DNA from: Pseudofabraea citricarpa
Taxonomy: Eukaryota; Ascomycota; Leotiomycetes; Helotiales; Dermateaceae
NCBI GenBank assembly: GCA_029641185.1
Contig: JAPWGK010000001.1
Span: forward strand, 2,058,501-2,122,500
Direction of reading: 5' to 3'
Length of the DNA: 64,000 nucleotides
Part shown: in pieces, positions 47,996 to 59,512 of the stretch
How the letters are laid out: every line of letters starts with the position of its first letter
How positions within the stretch are numbered: position 1 is the first letter of the stretch
Made by a program: the position numbers and the translations under genes
The notes under the pieces: model-generated
Told to the model about the DNA's origin: nothing
Databases searched by the model: none
Seen by the model: only the letters and a program-made list of their open reading frames with translations

Positions 47996-49301
47996 TTAGT
48001 GCTTCTCTTTTGCCGGTGCAGCACCTCCGGTCGTAGGAAATCCCATGAAGATCTTGAAGTAATCCTGCCACATGTTAGCTTGGCCGTTATAAAGTGGCGG
48101 GAGACTTACATAGATCATCCATTGCAGGCCAGTTAATGTGCCAATCATAACAATTCTCACTGGCAAGCCGTTCCAAAGGCCCCTGAAACCAATATCCTTA
48201 TAGATCCGTGAGAGGACAGCGCCAAAGGCTTCTCCTTCTTTGCGCTGAGCATTGAGTTTGCTGACCTATTACTCTGTTAGTAAAAAGATGCATACAGCTT
48301 CTCCAGTACTTACCATGACGTCAGCTGGGTGAGAGACTATGGCGCAAAGAATACCGGCAAGGTAGCCTCCAGTGAATGAAACCGCAGTTTGAGTACCCTT
48401 TCCGTAATCCGACTTTGAACCAGGTAGATATTCATAGATAGCCTCAACAATTGTTTCGAATGAGGCGAATTTCATCATTGTATATGGAATCTGTCTTCCC
48501 CAGAGAGGATACAACCCTTTGTATAGACCTGCATAGCCCTCCTTGGCTGTGATGGTACTGATACCGTCAAAAGTGCCTTTGGCGAAAGGTGGAATCGTGG
48601 TCTGCATCCGGACCTTTACCGCTTCAAAAGGGCACAGCGCAATGTCAGCGATCGCTTCAGCAGAAGCACTTGCGCTAAGGTAGAGTGCGGTTTTATACTT
48701 GTAGGCATTTTCTTCGCCCGCCAGATCCGCATAGAATTTCTTGAAGTATTCGTACCCCCCGTATTTGAATGCTCCTTGAGCAGAGTATCCGAAGAACGTC
48801 GGGCCCCATCCAGTGTAGATACCTCGGAATCCTTCAGCACGAGCAATCTTTCCCCATGCCTGGAAATTGCCTGTGTACATCTTCGAATCGACTTGCCGAC
48901 GGCATTTAACAAGATCCAAAGGTGTAACAGCAGTGTGTGTAAGTCCCTGTCAATTATCAATAGGTCAAAAATCAAGCGTATCTGGGATGCACACATACAC
49001 ATGCAAGTAGGCCACCAAAAGAACAGGCGGCGTAGTATTTTGGCGAGTATAGCTCGATATGCCCAGTCTTTACTTGAGCTTTTGCACTGGCCTTTTCAAA
49101 CTCTTTTGTGGCCTCGTCACTCAGAGCATTAGCTTTGTTCTTTGCATCGTCGATGACAGACCATGCCGAGAACAGGTCAGGGCGAGCTTGAAGGGGTGTG
49201 CGTGTGACAGCTTCGTTGGCAAATTCAGAAGGCAGAGGTACGCCCACGGCGGCGGGAAACATTCGATGAAGAGTATCCTGAGCTGGGAATAGAAGAGGCA
49301 T
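47996..49301 (-). CDS. PIC2: Mitochondrial phosphate/copper carrier, PIC2 type
   Basis: Member of the mitochondrial carrier (SLC25) family in the inner membrane, importing phosphate and, in yeast Pic2, copper. Exons 49301-48999, 48946-48314, 48265-48110 and 48064-47996, 386 aa. An approximately 80-residue N-terminal extension precedes three carrier repeats with the signatures [16 protein letters not shown] and PADVMVSK. Strings such as [18 protein letters not shown] [19 protein letters not shown] and [17 protein letters not shown] fit phosphate carriers, Pic2 more than Mir1. All introns are 49-53 nt, phase 0. The first 77 bases of exon 1 overlap the end of another minus-strand frame (49225-49872). 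Confidence 0.92.
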
Positions 49302-49872
49302 TTTGTCCAGATGCTGATGGATAGGAAAAGTAGTCATATGCTTCAGAATTTGGATTCGTATATTCTGGCGGATGCTCGTATGGCGGAGGCGGGACAAAAC
49401 TGGGGGAGATAGGGCCGGGGGACTCTAGACCTGGAGGAAACAGGCGCGGGTAGTTTCTCCGTGAGTTCGGTCGAGGAGTGAGTGCTCTGGAAGCAGTATT
49501 TCTTGAGGCACCTGGCCGTGGAGTAAGTGCTCGTGGTGTAGGAACTCGTGATCGTAGCAGTGGAGATTGTGGACCTGGAGTAGGTAGGATACGGGCTTGA
49601 GCACGCCTATCAGCTTCTGCTGTCGTTCGAGACCTTGACCAAGATACCCGATGATTGCGGGTGTTTTCTGGGGCTTCCGAAGGATAATACGCAATCTCTG
49701 GAGTTGGAGTCGCGTCAGTGTTGCTATTTCGGCGAGTGTCCAGCCATCCCAGCAGAGACAGCAGAAGTGAAATGAGAAATCGACGACAAATCCACACGCT
49801 CTCAATGAAGAAAAGCTGCACTCTGTCAAGGCAGGTCAAGTCGAGCGTCCGCGAGAAAGTCAATTCATACAT
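49225..49872 (-). CDS. Hypothetical membrane-anchored protein with two PY motifs
   Basis: Open frame of 215 aa from ATG 49872 to the stop at 49225. One hydrophobic segment (about residues 24-45, ICRRFLISLLLSLLGWL) is followed by an Arg/Pro/Ser-rich tail with repeated LTPRP blocks and the motifs PPPY and PPEY in VPPPPYEHPPEY. PPxY motifs bind WW domains of Nedd4/Rsp5 ubiquitin ligases, so an adaptor role is conceivable but unproven. The last 77 bases overlap PIC2 exon 1 on the same strand in another frame, so this may instead be part of the PIC2 5' leader. No family recognised. Confidence 0.4.
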   Translation of the reverse strand: MYELTFSRTLDLTCLDRVQLFFIESVWICRRFLISLLLSLLGWLDTRRNSNTDATPTPEIAYYPSEAPENTRNHRVSWSRSRTTAEADRRAQARILPTPGPQSPLLRSRVPTPRALTPRPGASRNTASRALTPRPNSRRNYPRLFPPGLESPGPISPSFVPPPPYEHPPEYTNPNSEAYDYFSYPSASGQNASSIPSSGYSSSNVSRRRGRTSAF

Positions 49873-50523
49873 TGGCACGGGGGAAATAAACGGGACTGAT
49901 GCATACTTGTGCTTTAGATTCTTCACCTCGAGCTTCACTGACAGTGGGCAGCGAGCACTCAATCACCTTTGTGTCGACTTGTCGGGTTCAGCGCTTGCCC
50001 AAAGGAACAAACGGCGCAGCGGTCAGAGCTGGAAAGATACAGGTCAATGGTGAAGAGAAGATTTGGAGGAGAGAAGGGAACGAGGGGACGAGGGAACGAG
50101 GTGGCACGCCGTGGAGATAAGAGGCGCCTAATTCCCGAGAGAGCTTCTGGTTACCGAAGCGGCGTGGACGGGGGTGACAATATTGTTCTGGAGCAAGGAA
50201 AGACACAAAAAGACTGTTGTGATGAGAGAAGTGAAGATTTGCAGGTACTGAAGGTGCCTGTCTCAATTCCTTGGGGTCATAGGTAGATAGATATTCTCGT
50301 GGGTACTAGGTAGGTACATAGGTAAGGTAGGTACCTAGGTAGGTAAGCTGGGGAGTACTTACCTAGAATCAATCTTACAGTATTTACAACGTTGTAGATA
50401 GATACCCCGCCGTGCCCGCTACACCCGCCCCGCCCCGCACCCGCCATCTGATCAGCACTCGCCTGCGAGAAGAAAATCATCATCTTCCTACGTACCTGCT
50501 CGCACACAGTCACCTCTAATGCA
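49873..50523. repeat. Divergent spacer with TAGGTAGGTACC palindromic repeats
   Basis: 650 bp between the PY-motif frame/PIC2 (-) and the CBS-like gene (+). At 50299-50347 a cluster of TAGGTA and GGTACC units forms an imperfect inverted repeat (TAGGTACCTAGGTAGG core). The rest is ordinary promoter-like sequence. Confidence 0.6.
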
Positions 50524-51126
50524 ATGTCAGAAAACCCGATCCCCACCAACAAGCCGAGCGCTGCCTCAAATGCTGTAGAGGCTATTGCATCCTCTCCTAA
50601 GCCAGCGCTCTCGAAATGGGCTAACAGATACAGAGGGGTATGTATGCGCTTTTCAAGGTCTTTCTTCTATGACTGCACCTCGCATTGACACTTTCTCCAG
50701 GCCACGGTCCAGGACCTCGACCCTCCATCCGCGCTCTCCTGCCATCCTGCTGATCCTATCTCATCTGCACTGCTGTCCGCCTTTGAGAGGGACTATACGC
50801 ACCTCACCGTCATCTCGCCCGAAAACCGTGCGCTTCTTGGATACCTTTCAATTCCACATCTTCGAATACTGCTAGAAACTGGCAAGGTGCAAGAGACAGA
50901 CGATGTTAGCAAGGCAATGGTACGCTTCAAGAGAAAGGGGAGGGTTTATAAGGTGATTACCATGGATACGTCCCTGGAGGAGCTGGAAACATTTTTCAAT
51001 GGTGATGCGGAAGGCGGACTGGGCAAACAAGAATTCGCCGTTGTTACCGACGACAGAAGACGATTTGTCCTGGGCGTTGCTACAAAAAGTGATTTGGAGG
51101 AGTTTGCAAGAAGGCGACCTGCTTGA
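50524..51126 (+). CDS. Small CBS-domain-like protein, 179 aa
   Basis: Exons 50524-50637 and 50701-51126, phase 0, with a 63-nt intron (GTATGT, TTGACAC branch, TCCAG). The N-terminal 35 residues are Ser/Pro-rich; the remainder resembles a tandem CBS (Bateman) fold: YTHLTVISPENRALLGYLSI, SLEELETFFNG, and FAVVTDDRRRFVLGVATKSDLEEF, the last being a typical CBS strand-helix ending. CBS modules bind adenosyl nucleotides. No catalytic domain accompanies it; specific function unknown. Confidence 0.72.
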
Positions 51127-53759
51127 GAAGGCTTATCGTACATCATGCATAGCCTGGAGTTTATGGATGGGCCATCCATTGTGGCCAAGAAAGCCGCATG
51201 AGACATGTTTGAAGCCTACCTTGGTTACTAATAAGAGCCATACTTGAACCAAAGCCGGGCAGATGCGCCTTGAAAATAGGCTCGCGGCATGAGTTGTTTC
51301 TAAGTAGGCCATTAAACGAAGCCAAATGGAAGTAGCGATCAAATGCACTTCGGCTTTCTAATTGACGGGACATCAAGATATTAGCCAATCGCATTCTGGA
51401 ATAACTTTCGTTTGCTCAACACCAACAGTTTTTTTTCTTTCTTTTGCTCGATGCAGGTCTTAAACACGCAAGAGCATACATAATATATGACTTGTTAGGT
51501 AGGTGCTTGCGATTTACGATCGACTGCTGTATTACCTTCCTCTTCCAATATTCGACTGTCTAGATATATCTTAGAGTTTTATGTGGTAACACCTTCCGAA
51601 GAGCCTCTAGTTGCTAGGACTCGGGGCCTCTGAACATAATAATCCTTATGCAGGTCTTGATTCTTTGAGATGGCCAGCTGAAGGACCATTGCGTAATCGT
51701 CTTCTTGCAGGTAACGGCCTTATCCAGGGACGGGTTGAGCAGCTCGGTACCTGTCCAAGTATCGCACGCTTTTACATGCTAATATGCTGTTAAACAAGGC
51801 AAGGTACTATCTTTTTTCTCTCTCGCTAAAGTTGGCTATTGAGATGCTGCGGTGAGAAGCGGCAGCCGGCCACCTAGGTTGGGCAAGTGCTTTGCTTCCG
51901 AATTCTGCTCAGTCAAATGGCCAAGGGGGCCATTCAATAATATCTTGCATTCTGCAGCATTTATCCGCTTCCTTTAGGCACGAAATAGCGGGCGCACGCT
52001 GGAGGAAAAGGAAAGATTGAGTGCACAGGTACGGTAGAGTTAGGTAGGTAGGTAGGTAGGTAGTGTAGCAGCCAGTAGGTAGTGTAGGTGAGCTAAGATT
52101 GAAACCCGCTCTCTGAAGACGCACAAGGCGGCCTTGCAATATTCTGATTAGCCGAGCGTGGCATGCAAAATGCAGAATAGTGGAGTGAGGTGATGAAAGG
52201 TGCAACATCGAATGAACATGGTCTCTGCTGCAAGTCTGCCGTTTGTCTCTTTTTTGTACAGTACAGTGTACAGTAGGGTACAGCAGCGTCTCTAGCGTAG
52301 CATCAGCGCAGACAGCCGCGGGGACCGAGATGCGGGCGAGGGGTGGGATACGATGACTTGCATATCAATTTCCAAAGCAGCACCTCGCAACCGTCGTTCC
52401 TGCATGCTCGAGATTATTGCTAATAAGCCAGACGGACGAGAGAAGCGCGGAGATTAGTCCGCAGCTACTCCGTACTGAAGTACGAGAGCAGAGGTTAGTT
52501 AGCTAGCGTTTGCAAAGTGGGATGCTGGAGGTTGCTTCTCCACAACGGCAACTAACAGGAAGGCCTTCTAGAAGCAGATTCATAATGATGTGCCCCTTAT
52601 GACGATGCGGGCTTGTAACGCCGACACGGCCATACGAGATGCTGAGACGACGAGAACAATAAATAGCCTTCAATAGCCACCACTATCGACCGGGGGGAAG
52701 GGGGGGTTGTGTGGATATTGGCAAGTGCCGAGGAGTCGGGGAATTGAGGGTGCAAGAGCAGCGGCAAGATGGTGAAGACAGAGGAGTCGTGGTAGTCGTG
52801 GTAGTGGAGGTGGAGGTAGAGGTGGTAGTTGAGGTGTGTCGTGGTCGTCGTCGTAGTAGTGGTCGTGGTAGTGTAAGTGGTGGCGTATGTTGTCTGAGAT
52901 TTTAATCTATCTTCTAATTTTCTTTTTTTTTTTTTTCTTTTTTTCTTTTCCACTACAGTAGCAGGCAGTGCATCCAAGAGGTCCCAAGGGAGATGCGTCG
53001 ATCCGCCCGCCCCGATGGCCCGCACCGGCGTTGGTGGCTACGGTACAGTGGGCACTGGGCTGGCTACAGTGGCTTTTAGGCCTGTACTCTACTGTACTCT
53101 ACTGTACCTGTACCTGTACCTAGTAGGTACCGGAAGAACAAAAAGGGGTCTCTCACTGCTCAGGGGCTTGTAGGGCTCTACAGCCTGTATCAGACCCCCT
53201 AGACAGCACTTTCACACCCTGAACCAGCCCAGCCCAGCCAACCAACCTACCTGTACTGTACTGTACTGTAGGAAGTACTACCCAGGCAGACCCCTCGTCT
53301 CGTCCCCTACCCCCCCATCCCTCCCTACTGTACCTCCCTACCTCCCCTCCCCTTCCCCCCCCCCCCCCCCCCCCCCCCCCAAATCCAATCCAGTCCAATC
53401 CCATCCCATCCCATCCCATCCCAATTCAACGCCCGTGCCAGGCCAGGCCAGGCCAGGTCAGGTCAGGTCCTGACAGCTTTTGTGAGCATTGTTACCACGA
53501 AGGCCCCGTCGCCTCGCTTCTTTTCATCCTTCACTCACACTCAATGCTCACTTTCTTGCATATTATTCCAGACGCGGATTCAGGCCCTTCTCATTGCTTC
53601 TTTCCTTCTTCCTCATAGAATAGAATCCCATTCCTCCAATCCTTTCCTTCCCGCCTTCGTTAACTGCCATTCCGAGCACCAGGCACTCCATCCCCTCCCC
53701 CCTCGCAAGCGCATCTCCCAACCCACCTTCACGCTTCTGCTCCTCGATACGAGAGCGCC
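51127..53759. repeat. Long repeat-rich, gene-poor spacer
   Basis: 2.6 kb without a credible gene. Features seen: TAGG tetranucleotides at 52042-52063, TACAGT units near 52258-52275, GTGGTAGT/GGAGGT units at 52788-52875, a T-rich run at 52919-52950, CTGTACTCTACTGTAC and GTACCT units at 53082-53128, CTGTACTGTACTGTACTGTA at 53250-53269, a run of 26 C at 53355-53380, and CCCAT/CCAGG units to 53466. The last 250 bases are CT-rich and presumably the promoter of the SDR-like gene. Confidence 0.7.
53355..53380. repeat. C homopolymer of 26 bases
   Basis: An uninterrupted C run, rare in this window and a likely site of length error in assembly. Confidence 0.9.
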
Positions 53760-55074
53760 ATGGCAGAGAAGCCCGCTGTTCTCATCATCGGCGGCCTGGG
53801 TTATGTGGGACGTTTTCTTGCGCTGCACATCCAGAAGAACAATTTGGCATCAGAGGTTCGGATCGTGGACAAAGTGCTGCCGCAGCTGGCTTGGTTAGCA
53901 CCTGAGTTCGAGGAGGCATGTTCAAAGGACAAGTTCATGCAAGCTGATGCCAGCAAAGAGCGTGCGCAATTCCAGCTATCCAACCCCCGTGCCATACTCA
54001 GTATTGAGCTGACCATCTTTGCTGCCATTAGAATCCCTCCCCCGCATCTTCGATCGCTCCAATGGCAAGCAATGGGACTATGTTTTCAACTGCGGCGGTG
54101 AGACACGGTACTCGCAGGAAGACGAGGTGTACAAAGTGCGATCGTTGGCCCTCAGTGTAGCCGTTGGAAAGGAGGCCGCCAAAAGGGGAGTCAAATGCTT
54201 TGTCGAATTAAGCACGGGGATGGTCTACAAGCCCGACAAGCAGCCCAGCAAGGAAGGGGACAAACTGAAGCCGTGGAGTAAGATTGCCGTCTTCAAATTG
54301 GAGGCTGAGGAGCAGTTGGCAAAGATGGAGGGGTAAGTGGATCTTTCCCTGCATGGCGTGGTAGTGGGAGGCGGTCAGCCCGAGAATCTGATGGTTCAGA
54401 GGTGAATGTGACAGGACTGACTTGCTTGCAGGCTTAATCTCGTCATCATGCGACTTGCTCATGTGTATGGGGATTATGCATCCCAGAACATCGGTACAAC
54501 CCTCTCCATGGCTCGCGTTTATCAGCATCTCAACGAAGAGATGAAGTGGCTATGGACTAAGGAACTCCGAGTGAATACTGTTCACGTATCGGATGTCTCC
54601 CGAGCCCTCTTCAGCATTGCGGACTGGTATTCTGTTTCGAACAAGCCAAACTGGGACGAGTCATCTATGGGCAAGATTCCGATTTTCAATGTTGTAGACA
54701 AAGGGCAGACTTCGCAAGGGACCTTCGCAGGCCTGATACATGAGATATTTGGCATTGAGACTGGCTTTCAAGGAACCATGATTAGCACATTCGCCCGCCT
54801 GAATATGGATAGTGTCGTTGATGATGTTAATGACGAAGTCTTGCAACCGTGGGCAGATCTGTTAGTCGAGGCAGGTATTACCAAGCCAGGGCCATTGACA
54901 CCGTTCATGGAGAAGGAATTGTTGAAAGACACCGACCTGAGTATGGACGGCAGCAGGCTAGAGAAGATCGTTGGATTCCAGTACGAGAAGCCGATAATAT
55001 CGAAAGAGGAGCTCGAAGCAGTAGTTGATAGTTACAGACGGATTGGCTGGTGGCCAGAAACCAAGAAAGCTTGA
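53760..55074 (+). CDS. Extended SDR / NAD-dependent epimerase-like protein
   Basis: Exons 53760-53961, 54032-54332 and 54432-55074, 381 aa. N-terminal Rossmann motif VLIIGGLGYVGR (GxxGxxG) is followed by VRIVDK and, after the first intron, DYVFNCGGETRY. The substrate-side segment FVELSTGMVYKP and MRLAHVYGDY fit extended short-chain dehydrogenases (3-beta-HSD/epimerase group). The expected YxxxK catalytic pair is not seen at its usual place: the stretch before LEAEE reads KIAVFK, with Ile where Tyr is expected. It may be a non-catalytic or differently acting SDR. Intron 1 begins GTGCGC and was chosen because it joins KEQSLPRIFDRS in frame. Substrate unknown. Confidence 0.82.
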
Positions 55075-57900
55075 ATTCCATGAACTGGACTAGAAGGATG
55101 AAAGATACTCGATGAAGATAAAAGGCACGAACTTGGTCACGTACCACAAAACGACGACTCATGATGACGAGCCACCAAATTGTGGCAACTAGTACAGAAT
55201 GATACCAGGAGCGAGGCGATATTGCACTTTTTTTTTTGTTTCCCGTCTTTCCTCAAAAGGAGAATTCACATGTATATACAACAGACTCACTTTTCCTGCT
55301 TTTTTCTCTCATTTTCCCTATCTTTTTTGTCGGATTGATCTATTCTGCATTGTACCAGTAATCGGCGCGGGGGCATGGAATTGTGTGTATCACGCTTTAG
55401 CCTATGATGAATTGTATTGTATCTCAAGTTCCCTTTGTGGCACGATTCCTTTCCCTTTCCCATCAATAGATAATCCTTGTAATAATATTTTCCGCCTAAC
55501 TATCACAAGTCTTGCAGCTTTGTGTACTCGGTCGAGGTTACTCTTTTCAGCGTCTCTGCCAGGGGGGGTCCCTAAGAGATGTCGGTCAAAGCCAGCAAGA
55601 AATCAAATGCCGACATCCAAAGAGAGAACAAGGATCCTCCCTTCGACAGCAGCTAGTTCTGAACAGAGTTCAGTGCTGCATTATACATCGGGGTTAATTC
55701 TCCGAGGCATGCATACAGTACATGGTCTACCTACCCTATCCTCCAGTTCCGGGGACGGGAAGGATCATTTGAGTTGGCGTCCACCTCATTGCGACTATCA
55801 AATCACAGCCCCCGCCCCTTGTGCACTCTATCCCGCTCTGTTCCAAAGGCCTTTCGGACCGTCTTTTTTCATGCTTGTTTCCCTTTTTCTATCTGTTGTT
55901 GCCGGTTCGGGATGTGAGAGGGTAGGACGTGGCGTCGCTTATCAGGCTTTTTTATTCAACCTTTTGCCTCTTCTCTTCACCTCGGCTCTACTAGAGTGGC
56001 TTTTTGGTTTTGTTTTCAATTTATGGAAGATCTTAATACGGATCATACTCTGCCGTGTTCTCTATTTTGAGACACGCAGGGTTAGAGTGTAAAATTCATC
56101 CCGTGAAATTCTCGTCACTGTTGTCTCTCTCCGGTAAGCTGGTTTGCAAGCGAGACAACCTGACAGTGCTGGTGGGTTTGATCTCCGAAATGAAAATAGA
56201 AGAGCTATATTCTATCTAATTGGTAGCTTTTCAGTCTGTCTTGTATATATCACTAGTTGATCAATTAACCCCGAGAAGGTTTATTTTGCTATAAAATTGC
56301 TGAATTATCAGAGTGGTACAGGGCGAGCGTGGTCTAGACCCGAGTCGCTTAAATATAGGTACTTACCTATTGTAAATGACACTTCCTATGAACTTATCTA
56401 TGCTGGCTATTATAGAGCGATACAATGATTGCCTACGGAATACAGAGACTGGGTTCCTAAGGTGTGTCGACTTAGTGACTTTCTTTATCATTTTCCCCCG
56501 AGAAAGAAAGAAAATCTAGCGATGCTAAAGCAGACAGTTAGCTCACCCAAATGAGATCAGTCCGCAGTCCCCAATCGAACTTCATCCTTAAATGCGCCAC
56601 CTATACCCATGCATGGTTCTATCGGGGTTTTTTGTATGCAAATAACTCGGCACGAGAAGATGAATTAAGACAGTTGTCCAAAGTGCGAGGCTAAATACGA
56701 AGGTCGTGGCGCCAGAGGGCTGGAAAGGTATTTATATTCCAGAACTCTTGATGGTACGACTGGAATTTTCTCTTAACAAGCTAGCCACATGCCACATAGA
56801 TATGATCATCTTGAGTAGCCTATGTATTGCCGTATCCCAAATTATTGTTTTCAATCTACAAAGACCTAATTTCCAGGGCAAGAAAAGCACACGTAACATA
56901 TAAGTAAAATCAAGGAAACCTAAAGGCGGAGTCCGCGCTTTAGTTACCTCTAACTAATCAGCCTTCTTCGATGGGAATACCGGGGAAAGCTAGGCCCGAG
57001 GCCTTATATGCCCCATGTTCTGTAGTGACTTTCCACACGCGAACCCGCTATTCAGAACGTTATCACGTCCTCTTGTTAAAATCCGAGCAAAAGGTTGTAT
57101 TTATCTGAAACCTCTCTACCAGCTCTGATACGTTAAATGGCAGCTTCAAACTCCACAGAAGAGTTTTCATTCGAAAGACAGAAGTCCTCCATACGAGTCA
57201 GAAAACATTTGCTCTGGGAGATATTAATGTTACCCTAACTACCGAAAAAGAAAAACCTTCGGCTTTTGTTCGTATGCACAAAGCGTGCGTGTGTAGCAGA
57301 GGTTGTGATTATCACTTACTCTTAAGCCGCCGTGAATATCAAGTCAAGTGTCATTTTGTATAACGCCATGTCCTCTCGGTTCACTTTCCGAGCATTGCTA
57401 CAAAACCTAAGCACGGTGAGTAAAATATTTTTTTTGTGGGCAGTATACTGCATTAGCAACCATGATCCTTCTAGTTCAATGTTATAACGCTACAGCACTT
57501 TGCATACTAGAATTTCGAGTATTTAGAATCAGCTTGTAGGGCATATTCTTCCTGAGTAATCGTGTCATCTTTCCTATCAACGGCACCATGTCTCATTGTG
57601 AGCAGTTGTCCCCGAGAAAGGAATAACCCTTTTATAGGTCAAATCCCACGGTAGACAAGATTCCTCTTCAGAATCTAGGCATGGGATATAGATGTGACAA
57701 AATTATGGACCCTCATACTCCCACATTGAATGATCATGACAATTAGTCAAATATCTTCATTTTCCATCCCCTTACATCTCTGGCACAATTGTTTCCAACA
57801 CCAAACAGGAGTCATAGATCGTCTAAGAGACACCATATTTCTATTGATCTACGGATATATAGGAGGCCAAGAACAAGAACCAAAACCAACTATCAAAAAA
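55075..57900. other. Long spacer 55.1-57.9 kb
   Basis: About 2.8 kb between the SDR-like gene (+) and a RING gene (-), which converge. A 297-residue frame at 55199-56092 lacks coding character. From about 56,200 the sequence is moderately AT-rich. No repeats, RNA genes or transposon ends recognised. Confidence 0.5.
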
Positions 57901-58287
57901 TCAATTGGTATTCCCCATCTGCCGCCTATGCAATTGCTCGGGCGTGAACCAAGGCTCGACCGGCTCGCTCCCAAATTTCCGAAAGTTATTAATCCGTCGT
58001 CTACAGTATGGACACTTGAATACTTCAACAGGGGGAGTAAGCCCTCTACCGCTGTCAATCCATCCAGCAAGACATTCTCGACAGTAGGAGTGTCCGCAGT
58101 CATCGAGAGATACTGTGTCCACCGGTGGGTCTAGACAAATTGGACAGAGTGTTTGTGTTGATTCCTCGACACTTTGTCGGCGGGTATTAGCATCTCTGGG
58201 TGGTGTCGTTGGAGGGCCATCACCTCGCGGTTGCGGCATGGCGTTGGGTGGTTGTGTTTCAGCAGGCTGTGCAGGAGCAACGATCAT
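57901..58287 (-). CDS. RING-finger protein (possible E3), 128 aa, 5' end uncertain
   Basis: Frame from ATG 58287 (MIVAPAQPAETQ) to the TGA at 57901. Residues 47-100 form a C3HC4 RING: LCPICLD, DDCGHSYCRECL, and FKCPYCRRR, giving the CxxC-CxH-CxxC-CxxC pattern of RING ubiquitin ligases. The N-terminal part is Pro/Gln/Arg-rich and disordered; the tail WFTPEQLHRRQM follows the RING. In the same frame and just upstream, after one stop at 58399-58401, a Pro/Tyr/Gln-rich frame begins at ATG 58593 and may be an earlier exon. No membrane segment seen. Confidence 0.72.
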   Translation of the reverse strand: MIVAPAQPAETQPPNAMPQPRGDGPPTTPPRDANTRRQSVEESTQTLCPICLDPPVDTVSLDDCGHSYCRECLAGWIDSGRGLTPPVEVFKCPYCRRRINNFRKFGSEPVEPWFTPEQLHRRQMGNTN

Positions 58288-58398
58288 ACTGGGTTCTCCT
58301 TCCGAGTTTGAATGACCCGGCAGAAGAAGCTCATTTGCAGAGAGTGTGGCGAGGTAGAAGGGTTTGTTATGTTTTATCACGGGTGGAAAAGGAGATTT

Positions 58399-58593
58399 TC
58401 ATGGTGGATATAAATGTGTATTTGGGAGGAAGTTTGATGGTACTGGCATTTGAGTTTGGGGAACTTGTGGATTTGGTATTGTAGACATGTTGGACGGTGG
58501 GAGACTCATTGCGGATGTGGATGCATATGGTGATGGATGTTGTTGATTTTGTGGTTGGACATATTGATATGGGTAGGGATATGGGACCTGCAT
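58399..58593 (-). other. Pro/Tyr/Gln-rich ORF upstream of RING gene (possible exon)
   Basis: 64 codons from ATG 58593 (MQVPYPYPYQYVQPQNQQ) to TGA, in the same frame as the RING gene. Composition fits the disordered N-terminus of a RING protein. I could not find a convincing donor-acceptor pair that removes the stop, so it is listed as an unresolved upstream ORF. Confidence 0.35.
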
Positions 58594-59512
58594 GATATAT
58601 ACCCCAACTCGAGCCGGAGAGAAATCCTGTCAGTGTCTGGTAGAAGAAATGGGTAGAGGCTGGGATTAGGTCTCACCACTAGGTATATATCATAGATGGA
58701 TGTGACTAATACCATACTTGACTTCTACTCATCCTCTCAAGGCATATATGACTATATGTGTGAGGAGGGGAGGTGGATATATTATTCTCATTTAGGCGAC
58801 TTAGAAGCCAATGATCATGAATATTTGCCATGGAAAATCTGATCATGATAGATAGTAACCTTCGCAAATAACCTGAACCTACCTACCTACCTACCTACCT
58901 ACCTAGGTAGAGATTCCATAGATAGAAGCAAGATCTTGTTCCAGCCTAGGAGTAAAGATCCATGAAGATGCGCAGTCAGACTTTACTGACTCCACAGCAC
59001 TTTGCCTCTAAAGGTCAGAAGACTACCTCCAGCCAAGACGATAGAAAAAAGAGCTCTGAATCAACTGACTGATTGACTGACTGACTGACTGACGTGTGTG
59101 TGTGTGTAGAGACAGCCGACAACGGAGGCACGCAAAGAAAAAACGAACACGCAAACTACACTGACTCACTCCAGCACTTCATCATCCTCGAGTGACCAGT
59201 GCACGCCCATAAAATTGTACTTCGCTACAACGTCACTATGTACCAGCATGTCATCTCATCTCATATGCCTCTTTTGATGACGCCATGTTCAAAATACCAG
59301 GAAATAAAAGACCGAAGATTAACCCAATCAAAGCAAAGTCCTACTTCCAAGCTGATCCCCAACGCAGAAAGACCGTGTTACCAAGGGCGATGGTGTGGAT
59401 TTAAAGCAGCGCCATTGGTTGGGCTAGGCTTTCTCAGCTTTGCAGGGGCATCTTAACATGGATTCTTTGTCTATCTAACTTCCTTCGTTCTTCTCTAGAT
59501 CTAAGTGTATAC
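58594..59512. repeat. Spacer RING gene to G6PDH with CTAC and GACT/GT microsatellites
   Basis: 920 bp between two minus-strand genes. It contains a CTAC tetranucleotide array ending in CCTAGGTAG (58878-58908) and a GACT array running into GT dinucleotides (59076-59107). No gene is seen. The RING promoter and G6PDH 3' UTR should lie here. Confidence 0.65.

Noticed and set aside
55199..56092. 297-codon + strand open frame downstream of the SDR-like gene
   Set aside because: Phe/Cys/Ser-rich random-looking composition, no motif, and it lies where a 3' UTR is expected; the start is directly after the preceding gene.
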